Shown here: positions 29,448-37,446 of the stretch, piece by piece
Layout: each line of letters begins with the position of its first letter
Numbering within the stretch: the first letter of the stretch is position 1
NCBI RefSeq assembly: GCF_020141465.1
Contig: NZ_JAHSPD010000001.1
Location: 434,001-498,000 of the forward strand
Length of the DNA stretch: 64,000 nucleotides
From: Roseovarius carneus
GTDB lineage: Bacteria; Pseudomonadota; Alphaproteobacteria; Rhodobacterales; Rhodobacteraceae
Direction: 5' to 3'
Notes under the pieces: model-generated
Database searches by the model: none
Seen by the model: only the letters and a program-made list of their open reading frames with translations
Told to the model about the DNA's origin: nothing
Translations under genes and position numbers: made by a program

Positions 29448-29748
29448 GGCCCACATTTGGGGTAACGGCACTCTCGCAGCTGCGCTTCGCCCCTCCTATG
29501 CCGCCCATGCGCCGACCTGCGCGGGGCGGCCCTTGCATTTGGCCCGATATCGCCATATACGCGCGCTTGCCCGCAAGGTGAACACATCGCAGGGCATGTG
29601 AGACAGGCAGGGTCGGATCGTCCGACCCTTCATTCGTTTCGCGAATCATTCGACCGAAGAAACCATCCCCACTTAAAGGGGCATCAACCCAGACCGGCGG
29701 AACCAACCGCACGGCCAGACACAAAACCAGTTAGGATTGAAACGCCAC
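29448..29748 (+). promoter_or_regulatory. rpsA upstream region with two hairpins
   Basis: This 301-bp spacer between cmk and rpsA has no gene. It holds a perfect 8-bp hairpin GGGTCGGA (29610-29617), loop TCG, TCCGACCC (29621-29628), followed by a smaller one (ATTCG 29632-29636 with CGAAT 29643-29647). Ribosomal protein S1 is autoregulated through leader RNA in other bacteria, so a role in rpsA control is possible. TATACG near 29558 could be a -10 element. No known motif was matched. Confidence 0.4.
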
Positions 29749-31431
29749 ATGGCTCAAAACGTATCTATGGAAGACTTCGAAGCCCTTCTGAATGAAAGCT
29801 TCGAAATGGACACGCCCGAAGAGGGCACTGTTGTCAAAGGCAAGGTGATCGCTGTTGAAGCGGGCCAGGCCATCATCGATGTCGGCTACAAGATGGAAGG
29901 CCGCGTCGATCTCAAAGAATTCGCAAATCCCGGTGAAGCGCCCGAAATCAACGTCGGTGACGAAGTTGAAGTGTTCCTGCGCTCGGCCGAAAATTCGCGC
30001 GGTGAGGCTGTTATCTCTCGCGAGATGGCGCGCCGTGAGGAAGCATGGGACCGCCTTGAGAAGGCCTATGCCGATGAAGAGCGTGTCGAAGGCGCGATCT
30101 TTGGCCGTGTCAAAGGCGGCTTTACCGTTGATCTGGGCGGCGCTGTTGCGTTCCTGCCCGGCTCTCAGGTTGATGTCCGCCCCGTGCGTGATGCAGGCCC
30201 CCTCATGGGTCTCAAGCAGCCCTTCCAGGTTCTCAAAATGGACCGTCGCCGGGGCAACATCGTTGTCTCGCGCCGTGCGATCCTTGAGGAAAGCCGCGCC
30301 GAGCAGCGCGCCGAGGTTATCGGCAAGCTGACCGAGGGCGACAATGTCGAAGGCGTCGTCAAGAACATCACCGAATATGGGGCCTTTGTGGACCTTGGCG
30401 GTGTGGACGGCCTGTTGCACGTGACCGACATGGCATGGCGCCGTGTGAACCACCCTTCCGAAATCCTCGCGATCGGCGAGACGGTGAATGTTCAGGTCAT
30501 CAAGATCAACAAAGAGACGCACCGCATCAGCCTCGGCATGAAGCAGTTGCAAGACGATCCATGGGATCTGGTGGCCGCGAAATATCCGCTGGATTCGACG
30601 CACACAGGCCGCGTGACCAACATCACCGATTACGGCGCCTTTGTGGAGCTGGAGGCCGGTGTCGAAGGTCTGGTTCACGTCTCGGAAATGTCGTGGACCA
30701 AGAAGAACGTGCACCCCGGCAAGATCGTGTCGACCTCTCAGGAAGTCGAAGTCATGGTTCTGGAAATCGACAGCGCCAAGCGCCGTGTGTCGCTCGGTCT
30801 CAAGCAGACCATGCGCAACCCATGGGAAGTCTTTGCGGAAACGCATCCCGAGGGCAAAGAGGTCGAGGGTGAGGTCAAGAACATCACCGAATTCGGTCTC
30901 TTCATCGGCCTTGAAGGCGAGATCGACGGCATGGTTCACCTCAGCGATATCAGCTGGGACGAGCGTGGCGAAGACGCGATCCAGAACTACCGCAAAGGCG
31001 ACATGGTTCAGGCCGTGGTCTCCGAAGTGGACACCGAAAAGGAACGCATCTCGCTCAGCATCAAGGCGCTTGGCGGTGACAAGTTCTCCGAGGCGATTGA
31101 CGGCGTGAAGCGCGGCTCGATCATCACGGTCGAAGTGACGTCCATCGAGGATGGTGGCGTCGAAGTGGAATATGAGGGCATGAAATCCTTCATCCGCCGC
31201 TCAGACCTCAGCCGCGACCGCGCTGAGCAACGCCCGGATCGCTTCTCGGTCGGCGACAAGGTCGATGTGCGCGTGACCAACGTGGACGCCAAGACCCGCC
31301 GTCTGGGCCTGTCCATCAAGGCCCGCGAGATTGCCGAAGAGAAAGAAGCAGTGGAGCAGTTCGGTTCGTCCGACTCCGGTGCATCGCTCGGCGATATCCT
31401 TGGCGCGGCGCTGAAGACCGGCGACGACTAA
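29749..31431 (+). CDS. rpsA: 30S ribosomal protein S1
   Basis: S1 binds mRNA and promotes translation initiation on the 30S subunit. The 560-aa protein comprises six S1/OB repeats; the later ones are easy to see from repeats of NITEYGAFVDLGGVDGLLHV, NITDYGAFVELEAGVEGLVH and NITEFGLFIGLEGEIDGMVH, then a sixth with VEVEYEGMKSFIRRSDLSRD. Codon use is strongly biased, as expected of a highly expressed gene. The ATG at 29749 (MAQNVSMEDFEALL) is used rather than one 12 nt upstream. A strong terminator follows. Confidence 0.97.
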   Translation: MAQNVSMEDFEALLNESFEMDTPEEGTVVKGKVIAVEAGQAIIDVGYKMEGRVDLKEFANPGEAPEINVGDEVEVFLRSAENSRGEAVISREMARREEAWDRLEKAYADEERVEGAIFGRVKGGFTVDLGGAVAFLPGSQVDVRPVRDAGPLMGLKQPFQVLKMDRRRGNIVVSRRAILEESRAEQRAEVIGKLTEGDNVEGVVKNITEYGAFVDLGGVDGLLHVTDMAWRRVNHPSEILAIGETVNVQVIKINKETHRISLGMKQLQDDPWDLVAAKYPLDSTHTGRVTNITDYGAFVELEAGVEGLVHVSEMSWTKKNVHPGKIVSTSQEVEVMVLEIDSAKRRVSLGLKQTMRNPWEVFAETHPEGKEVEGEVKNITEFGLFIGLEGEIDGMVHLSDISWDERGEDAIQNYRKGDMVQAVVSEVDTEKERISLSIKALGGDKFSEAIDGVKRGSIITVEVTSIEDGGVEVEYEGMKSFIRRSDLSRDRAEQRPDRFSVGDKVDVRVTNVDAKTRRLGLSIKAREIAEEKEAVEQFGSSDSGASLGDILGAALKTGDD

Positions 31432-31454
31432 GGCTCAGCCTCGTTAGAAATGAA

Positions 31455-31489
31455 GAAAGGCCCCGCCGTGATGGCGGGGCCTTTCTTGG
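31455..31489 (+). terminator. rpsA terminator
   Basis: AGAAAGGCCCCGCC (31455-31467 region) and GGCGGGGCCTTTCT form a perfect stem of about 13 bp with loop GTGAT, followed by TTGG. It starts about 24 bp after the rpsA stop. Confidence 0.9.
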
Positions 31490-31662
31490 TTTGGGGGAGG
31501 TGGGGGAATGGGGGGAACGTCGGATGTGAGCCCAGAGTTACCGGTGCTGCATGGTGCGTGGATTTTTGCTATATCCATACATGAAGCAAAAACCTTCAGC
31601 AACTTCATGAATTTTGAAGGTTTTTGACAGCGACAAAAAGGAGGGGCTGTAGAGGATGGACA

Positions 31663-32493
31663 CTACGCCATGCCGTTGATCCCCACAAAATACTGACCAA
31701 TTTGCCCAACATCAGTATCCAAATCCAGTCCATTGAACAATCGGCGCACTTGGGTTTGACCGTGCTCAATTGGTTCTAAAGCGTAGAATATATCGAAGCC
31801 ACGTTTATGCGCTGCGCCGATAGAAGTAGCACCACCCACAGTTCTATCTGGTCTTTCAATTACCATTTTCTCGATTACGCGACGGGGCGTATTTCTAGTG
31901 ATATGCGTCTCTGTGCTCCGGTATGCAGCAAGCTCTTTTCTGAACGTCTTTTCTGCACTGCCTAATATAAGCCACGGGTCGCCGTCCGTTTGAGGTGGTT
32001 GCGGAAAGTTCAGTTCTACCCTGAAGCTTGCCTCTGATCGGGCGTCAATGTGTGCTAATTTGTATTTTTCTTCAAATGGACACCATCCGAATAACGCTGC
32101 TGAAAAAAGCCCTTCATCACTAGGATATTCTCCAGATAATTGGCGTCTTTCCTTCATAAAACGCTCTGCCAAACGGCATATAAAACTAGCGATCTCTTCG
32201 AAGGAGGGTGGATTAGATAGACCTCCCGGGCAGACTAGTTTTTGAAGGAAAGTTGAAGCTGTCACAGCAGTCATTGTCGCTGGCAAAACTGCACCCGCAT
32301 ACGTGAAGCCATATTGGGTCCAGTAATGTGAAGTACGAGCAAAACCTTCAGTCATTGCTGTGACTGCTACTGGAATTGTATATATTTTCGCGGCTAGTTC
32401 GGTCGTAGGTTTTTCATCTGAACCGGCAACAAGCCGAGTATCTGCTGCACACCATTGATAACCTCCGTCTTGCCAAATTACTGATATCGTCAC
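31663..32493 (-). CDS. Orphan protein with proteasome-like Ntn-hydrolase N-terminus
   Basis: A 276-aa AT-richer gene between rpsA and the soe genes. The best start is GTG at 32491-32493: AAGGAG lies 7 bases upstream, whereas the ATG two codons earlier is only one base from it. This start gives Met followed by TISVIWQDGGYQWCAADTRL. After Met removal Thr would be residue 1, Asp (AADTR) residue 17 and Lys (AAKIYTIP) residue 35, closely matching Thr1, Asp17 and Lys33 of proteasome/HslV-type Ntn-hydrolases. The remainder (about 60-276) is not recognised; it has no TM segment. Function unknown; the fold call is inference from motif spacing. Confidence 0.6.
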   Translation of the reverse strand: MTISVIWQDGGYQWCAADTRLVAGSDEKPTTELAAKIYTIPVAVTAMTEGFARTSHYWTQYGFTYAGAVLPATMTAVTASTFLQKLVCPGGLSNPPSFEEIASFICRLAERFMKERRQLSGEYPSDEGLFSAALFGWCPFEEKYKLAHIDARSEASFRVELNFPQPPQTDGDPWLILGSAEKTFRKELAAYRSTETHITRNTPRRVIEKMVIERPDRTVGGATSIGAAHKRGFDIFYALEPIEHGQTQVRRLFNGLDLDTDVGQIGQYFVGINGMA

Positions 32494-32708
32494 TAACATA
32501 CTCCTTGAAGGATCGAGGATTGCATCAAGCGTTTAAGTAGCGTTGGCAACACGACGCTCGGGCTCTAAGCTTCCATGTCTGGTTACGCGAAACATACCAA
32601 AAACCACCGTTTTTTGAACGGTTAGTCGAAGCAGATATTCGCACATTCTAAGCGGAGATCTGAAATGTGCACAATCCCGCTCTTATGACCCCACAATTCA
32701 CCAAACCC

Positions 32709-33587
32709 TCAGGCCACCCGCTTCCCATAATAAAGCCCTACCACATGCTCGGCCTCTGCAAAGAAGAGCCAACGGGAGGTGACGACACCGGCGAGGTGGC
32801 TGAGCACGGCGACGCCTGCGAGGGCGTGGGAGAACGGCAAGAGGAGCAGGATCACCGGGAGGGCATAGCCTAGCCCGAACGCGATCACGCGGAGTTTTTG
32901 CGCGTGTTTGCGGCCCACCACGTGGACGAATTCGCGCAGCAGATAGTTTGTCCCGGTATGGGGCGGCTCAAACGCGCGGACGGTGCCGCCTTCACCCAGC
33001 CCTGTGGCCGTGGCGATGTTGGTGCTGGACTGGCCCAGCGCCTTGTCGCCTTGCATCCACCACAGCACCTGCACCACCCCGGCCAGCGGCAGCAAGATCA
33101 GCGCATATGTGATCTGCCCCGCCAGAAGGGCCCCACCCGCGAGCGACAGGCTGAGAAAGAGCACAGGCGTCATATGGGTGTTCCAGCGTGGGATTGTCTT
33201 GAGCTGCGCGTAGATCATCGAGGTGGTGAAGACCACGGCGAGGCTGAGCGCCGCACCGAAAAGGCCAAGCAGGCTGAACCGCACGCCCAGAAACACGAGC
33301 CCTGCGCCAAAGACGGCCATGACCAAAAGCGCCAGTAGAGCGGCCCAAGCTTCGCGGCTGAGCCATGAGCTGCGCCATTGGCTGAAGGCTTTGAGCGCGC
33401 GCTCAGGATGGCCAAGGTGAAAGGTGGAGGCCATGAGCCCCCCCACCGCAAGGATGTAGGCGATGGCGAAAAAGATGAACGCGTTGAGGCCCGTTACAGC
33501 AGGCATCCCAAGGCCAAGGAAGACCAACAGGCCGAAGCCCAGACCCGAAAGGGTGGTGAAGACGATCACAGAAGGGGCCGGGTGCAT
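32709..33587 (-). CDS. soeC: Sulfite dehydrogenase membrane anchor (DmsC-like)
   Basis: A 292-aa polytopic membrane protein of the DmsC family, with about eight hydrophobic segments (for example FTTLSGLGFGLLVFLGLGMP, FFAIAYILAVGGLMASTFHL, LLALLVMAVFGAGLVFLGV). LGHPERALKAFSQWRSSWLS is the conserved first loop of DmsC-type anchors. It would bind quinone and anchor the SoeAB dimer at the cytoplasmic face. The ATG lies two bases after the soeB stop (TGAGATG). Context beside xsc identifies it as SoeC rather than a DMSO reductase anchor; this is inference. Confidence 0.85.
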   Translation of the reverse strand: MHPAPSVIVFTTLSGLGFGLLVFLGLGMPAVTGLNAFIFFAIAYILAVGGLMASTFHLGHPERALKAFSQWRSSWLSREAWAALLALLVMAVFGAGLVFLGVRFSLLGLFGAALSLAVVFTTSMIYAQLKTIPRWNTHMTPVLFLSLSLAGGALLAGQITYALILLPLAGVVQVLWWMQGDKALGQSSTNIATATGLGEGGTVRAFEPPHTGTNYLLREFVHVVGRKHAQKLRVIAFGLGYALPVILLLLPFSHALAGVAVLSHLAGVVTSRWLFFAEAEHVVGLYYGKRVA

Positions 33588-33588
33588 C

Positions 33589-34362
33589 TCAGATCCTATC
33601 GAGGGCTTTGTCGAGCCAGCTCATGAAGCCCTTGGGCGCGTCCACCACAGGCGCGAGATGGGGGGCGAGCGTGTCCGTGAGGTGCGGTGCGTCCATCTGA
33701 TCCTTTGGACGGGGCGGGAGATAGCGGTTGACGGGTTTGGTGCCCTGCTCGGGCATAAGCTCCATCCCGCCGCGCTCTGCCGTGAGGCGGCTTACGTTGC
33801 TCTCTGGGTCAGCGAAATCGCCAAAGTGGCGCGCGCCAGCGGGGCAGGTGCGCACGCAGGCGGGCTCGCGGTCGATCTCGGGGAGGTTCTCGTTATAGAT
33901 CCGGTCAACGCAGAGGGTGCATTTTTTCATTACGCCCTCTTGCGCGTCCATCTCGCGCGCGCCGTAAGGACAGGCCCATGCGCACAGACCGCAGCCGATA
34001 CAATCAGCCTCATTCACTAGAACGATCCCGTCCTCCTCGCGCTTGTAGCTGGCCCCGGTGGGGCAGACGGTGACGCAGGGCGCGTCCTCGCAATGCAGGC
34101 AGGATTTGGGGAAGTGGATGAGCTGTGCCGCCGGGTGGGGCATCTGAGAGGTGGCGAGGGGCTGCACCTCATAGCTGTGCACGCGGTTGAGAAACGTGCC
34201 CGTAGGCTCCGCGCCATACGGGTCCTGATCACTGAGAGGCGCGCCGTAATTCTCGGTGTTCCAGCCCTTGCAGGAGATCACGCAGGCATGGCATCCGACG
34301 CATGTATCAAGGTCGATCACGAGGCCGAGCTTTTTTTGCGTGGTTTTGGGAAGCGTGGTCAT
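33589..34362 (-). CDS. soeB: Sulfite dehydrogenase iron-sulfur subunit
   Basis: A 257-aa ferredoxin-like electron-transfer subunit with four 4Fe-4S cysteine sets: CVGCHACVISC, CLHCEDAPCVTVCP, CIGCGLCAWACP and CTLCVD with CVRTCP. It passes electrons from the molybdenum subunit to the membrane anchor. The frame is open 180 nt further upstream, but the ATG at 34360-34362 has AAGGAG 9 bases upstream and gives MTTLPKTTQKKLGLVIDLDT. It begins one base after the stop of the small ORF (TGATATG). No Tat signal is seen, consistent with the cytoplasmic Soe type. Confidence 0.88.
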   Translation of the reverse strand: MTTLPKTTQKKLGLVIDLDTCVGCHACVISCKGWNTENYGAPLSDQDPYGAEPTGTFLNRVHSYEVQPLATSQMPHPAAQLIHFPKSCLHCEDAPCVTVCPTGASYKREEDGIVLVNEADCIGCGLCAWACPYGAREMDAQEGVMKKCTLCVDRIYNENLPEIDREPACVRTCPAGARHFGDFADPESNVSRLTAERGGMELMPEQGTKPVNRYLPPRPKDQMDAPHLTDTLAPHLAPVVDAPKGFMSWLDKALDRI

Positions 34363-34363
34363 A

Positions 34364-34597
34364 TCAGGCGCTCCTTTGTGTTTTCGGGCATGGATGGGGT
34401 GCTGCACCCAACGTCGAATTTCTGTTGAAATTCGACGACTCCTCCGGGATATTTTGAGCAAGAAGATGAGGCGGGCTGAGATATGAGATCGGCTCACGCT
34501 CGGCCGGGTCCCATGTGGCGATATACCAGATGAAGGAGCCAAGGCTGATCGCGACGAAGGCGAGGATCGCGAGCAATGTGCGTTGGGTGGGGGTCAT
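34364..34597 (-). CDS. Small single-TM ORF between soeA and soeB
   Basis: A 77-aa ORF whose ATG overlaps the soeA stop (ATGA) and whose TGA ends one base before the soeB start. The first 25 or so residues form a TM helix (TLLAILAFVAISLGSFIWYI) followed by ATWDPAEREPISYLSPP. The last 30 residues are translated from repeat DNA: HLLAQNIPEE comes from the dispersed motif at 34437-34471, and SNFNRNST from the hairpin at 34412-34437. It may be a true small subunit of the Soe complex whose tail was extended by repeat insertion. Function unproven. Confidence 0.6.
   Translation of the reverse strand: MTPTQRTLLAILAFVAISLGSFIWYIATWDPAEREPISYLSPPHLLAQNIPEESSNFNRNSTLGAAPHPCPKTQRSA
34398..34437. repeat. 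Perfect 11-bp stem-loop and adjacent palindrome
   Basis: CGTCGAATTTC (34412-34422) and GAAATTCGACG (34427-34437) are exact inverted repeats around TGTT. Next to it TGGGGTGCTGCACCCA (34396-34411 region) is itself palindromic. The pair lies inside the small ORF of the soe operon and touches the dispersed motif at 34437. It may be an mRNA-processing or stabilising structure, or a captured mobile repeat. Confidence 0.7.
34437..34471. repeat. Dispersed CTCCGGCGGGAG-type motif, copy 4 (intragenic)
   Basis: The stretch ACTCCTCCGGGATATTTTGA followed by GCAAGAAGATGAGG has the same layout as the copies at 21145, 27452 and 28690 (GC-rich half-palindrome, TATTTT, AAGAAG box). Unlike them it lies within a translated frame, inside the soe operon. 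Confidence 0.6.
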
Positions 34598-37419
34598 GTG
34601 CCAACCTTCCATGCCAGCGTGTCCGGGCCCTTGCCCACGGGGGATTTGATCGGCGGCAAGGCAGGCTGTGTTTCAGTAGGGACGGTGGTTTTCTCAATTT
34701 TCACGCGCAGGTCGAACCAGGCGGCCTGTCCAGTGATCGGGTCGGAATTGGACCAACGCAGCCCGTCACCCTTGGGCGGAAGCAGCTCGTGGATCAGGTG
34801 ATTGAGCAAAAAGCCTTTGGTGGCCTCGGGCGCGTCCTCGCTCAACGCCCATGCGCCTTTGCGTTTGCCGATCGCATTCCACGTCCAGACGGTGTTTTCA
34901 TTCAGCGCGGCCATATGGGCCACGGGTACAGTGATCGCGCCATGGACCGACGAGACGCGGGCCCAGTCGCCATCTGCAAACCCGTTCGCCTCCCAAAGTT
35001 TGGTGGGCACATAGAGCGGGTTGTGGCCGTGGATCTGGCGCAGCCATGCGTTTTGGCTGCCCCAGCTGTGATACATCGCCATCGGGCGCTGGGTGAGGGC
35101 GTGGATGGGATAGTCGCCCTTGTCCACGGCTTCTTCCTCAAGGGCGGGATACCAGAAGGGGAGCGGGTCCATCATCTGTTTGATCCGGGCGCGCAGGTGG
35201 TCGGGAGGCTGGCGGTCGCCATGACCTTCGGCGGCCAGTTGGAATTTGCGCATTGGCTCGGAGTAGATCTCAAAGAGGTAGGGCTGAGGGGTGTCATAAA
35301 GGCCGAGGGTCACCGCCCAGTCCTGATAGGCCATGTTCCACGGTTTATAATATTGCGCGCCGTCGGGGATATGCGTGGAGAAGAAGCCGCCATTCTTGAT
35401 ATAGGCGTCAAGCTGCGCCTCATTTGGGCCACCGCGCCCATGGGTCAGACCGTTTTCGCCCATGCGCCAGCCCGCGAGGGGGCCGATGCCGGGCTTACGC
35501 TCGTGATTGGTGATGTAATCGGCGTAATCGGCATATTTCTGGGTGCCGTCCGAATTGGTGAAGCCGGGCAGGTTCAGGCGCGCGCCAAGCTCACAGAGCA
35601 CCGATTGGAAGCCGCGCACATTGCGGTCAGGTTCGATCACAGGCCAGCGGATGGCGTCTGCGGCGCCATCGGCCTCGCATATCGGGCGATCCAGCAGCGA
35701 GATGCAGTCGTGCCGCTCAAGATATGTTGCATCGGGCAGGATCAGGTCCGCATAGGCCACCATTTCGGAGCTATAGGCATCCGAATAGATGATCCGGGGG
35801 ATGACGTAATCGCCATTCTCGTCGGTGTCGGTGAGCATGTCCATGACGCCGCCGGTGTTCATCGACGAGTTCCAAGACATGTTGGCCATATACATGAACA
35901 GCGTGTCGATCTTGTAGGGATCGCCCGCGTGGGCGTTCGAGATGACCATATGCATCAGGCCATGGGCGCTCATCGGGTTTTCCCACGTGAACGCCTTGTC
36001 GATGCGCGCAGGGGTTCCATCCTCGCGCAGGGCGAGGTTTTCGGGGCCACGCACGAAGCCAAGGTGGGGGCCATCGAGCGGCTTGCCCGGTGTGACTTTG
36101 CAATGCGGTGTGGGGTGGATGCTGACGGGTTTGGGATAGGGCGGCTTGAACCGGAAGCCGCCGGGCACCTCCACCGTGCCGAGGATGATCTGCAACACAT
36201 GCAGCGCGCGGCAGGTCTGGAACCCGTTGGAATGGGCCGAGACGCCACGCATGGCATGAAAGCTGACCGGGCGGCCTGTCATCGTCTTATGCGTCTCGCC
36301 CCGGAAATCGGTCCATTCGTGGTCAAGCTCGAACGCCTCGTCAAACGCCACGCGGGCAATCTCGGCGGCGATGGTGCGGATTTTATCGGCGGTGATGCCG
36401 CAGCGCTTGGCCGCGGCCTCCGGTGCGTATTCAGGGTCAAGATAGCGCTCAGCCATAAGCTGCATCACAGTGCGGTGGCTGATCCCGGCCTTGCGGTAGG
36501 TCGCACTCAGATCGGGGCGCACGCCCTTGCCATCGAAGGGTGCTGGCTTTCCGGTACGGCGGTCGATGACCAGCGGTTTACCGTCCTCATTGCGTAGGAA
36601 AAGCCCATGCTCGGGGCTGCTTTCATCCCCGTTCAGAAGCACAGGCGCGTTGGTGTAGCGGGCGAGATAGTCCAAATCAATCTTGCCCGCCTTCATCAAT
36701 TCGTGGATCAGGCTGAGGATAAACAGACCATCGGTGCCGGGCGTGATCCCCACCCAATCATCCGCCACGGCGTTATACCCGGTGCGGATCGGATTCACGC
36801 CAATCACCCGCGCGCCGCGCGCCTTGATCTTGCCGAGCCCTATTTTGATCGGGTTGCTGTCGTGATCCTCGGCCACACCAAAGAGCATGAAAAGCTTGGT
36901 ATGGTCCCAATCGGGCTGGCCAAACTCCCAAAACGCGCCACCCATCGTGTAGATGCCAGCGGCGGCCATATTTACCGAGCAAAACCCGCCATGGGCCGCA
37001 TAATTCGGCGTGCCGAAGTTTTGCGCCCACAGGCTGGTAAAGCTTTGTGACTGATCGCGCCCTGTGAAGAACGCGAGCTTCTCGGGGGCCTCGGCACGGA
37101 TGGGGGCAAGCCAATCGGTGGCAATCTCCAGCGCTTCGTCCCAGCTGATCTCCTCAAACTCACCCGAGCCGCGCGGCCCGACCCGTTTGAGCGGATTGCG
37201 TAGCCGCGACGGCGCGTTGACCTGCATGATCCCCGCCGCGCCTTTCGCGCAAAGAACGCCCTTGTTGACCGGGTGATCGCGGTTGCCTTCGATATAGGCG
37301 ACCTTACCGTTCTTTATGTGTACGTCGATCCCACAACGGCAGGCGCACATATAGCAGGTGGTCTTTCGCACCTCGTCGGAAACGGATGGCGACAGGTTCA
37401 AACCGGGGTTTTCCATCAT
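34594..37419 (-). CDS. soeA: Sulfite dehydrogenase molybdopterin subunit
   Basis: A 941-aa molybdopterin oxidoreductase of the DMSO reductase superfamily. The N-terminus carries a 4Fe-4S site (TTCYMCACRCGIDVHI then GVLCAKG), followed by FTGRDQSQSFTSLWAQNFGT and GGFCSVNMAAAG, and a C-terminal dinucleotide-binding part. No twin-arginine signal is present, so it is cytoplasmic like SoeA of sulfur oxidisers. SoeABC would oxidise the sulfite released by Xsc to sulfate with quinone as acceptor. It starts with GGAGG upstream, 27 bp after ackA. Substrate is inferred from operon context; other family members use tetrathionate or polysulfide. Confidence 0.87.
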   Translation of the reverse strand: MMENPGLNLSPSVSDEVRKTTCYMCACRCGIDVHIKNGKVAYIEGNRDHPVNKGVLCAKGAAGIMQVNAPSRLRNPLKRVGPRGSGEFEEISWDEALEIATDWLAPIRAEAPEKLAFFTGRDQSQSFTSLWAQNFGTPNYAAHGGFCSVNMAAAGIYTMGGAFWEFGQPDWDHTKLFMLFGVAEDHDSNPIKIGLGKIKARGARVIGVNPIRTGYNAVADDWVGITPGTDGLFILSLIHELMKAGKIDLDYLARYTNAPVLLNGDESSPEHGLFLRNEDGKPLVIDRRTGKPAPFDGKGVRPDLSATYRKAGISHRTVMQLMAERYLDPEYAPEAAAKRCGITADKIRTIAAEIARVAFDEAFELDHEWTDFRGETHKTMTGRPVSFHAMRGVSAHSNGFQTCRALHVLQIILGTVEVPGGFRFKPPYPKPVSIHPTPHCKVTPGKPLDGPHLGFVRGPENLALREDGTPARIDKAFTWENPMSAHGLMHMVISNAHAGDPYKIDTLFMYMANMSWNSSMNTGGVMDMLTDTDENGDYVIPRIIYSDAYSSEMVAYADLILPDATYLERHDCISLLDRPICEADGAADAIRWPVIEPDRNVRGFQSVLCELGARLNLPGFTNSDGTQKYADYADYITNHERKPGIGPLAGWRMGENGLTHGRGGPNEAQLDAYIKNGGFFSTHIPDGAQYYKPWNMAYQDWAVTLGLYDTPQPYLFEIYSEPMRKFQLAAEGHGDRQPPDHLRARIKQMMDPLPFWYPALEEEAVDKGDYPIHALTQRPMAMYHSWGSQNAWLRQIHGHNPLYVPTKLWEANGFADGDWARVSSVHGAITVPVAHMAALNENTVWTWNAIGKRKGAWALSEDAPEATKGFLLNHLIHELLPPKGDGLRWSNSDPITGQAAWFDLRVKIEKTTVPTETQPALPPIKSPVGKGPDTLAWKVGT

Positions 37420-37446
37420 GGGCGCCCTCCAACGCTGATAGTGCGA

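Noticed and set aside
34576..36597. A 673-codon open frame antisense to soeA
   Set aside because: Shadow of the molybdopterin subunit; no domain and no ribosome binding site.
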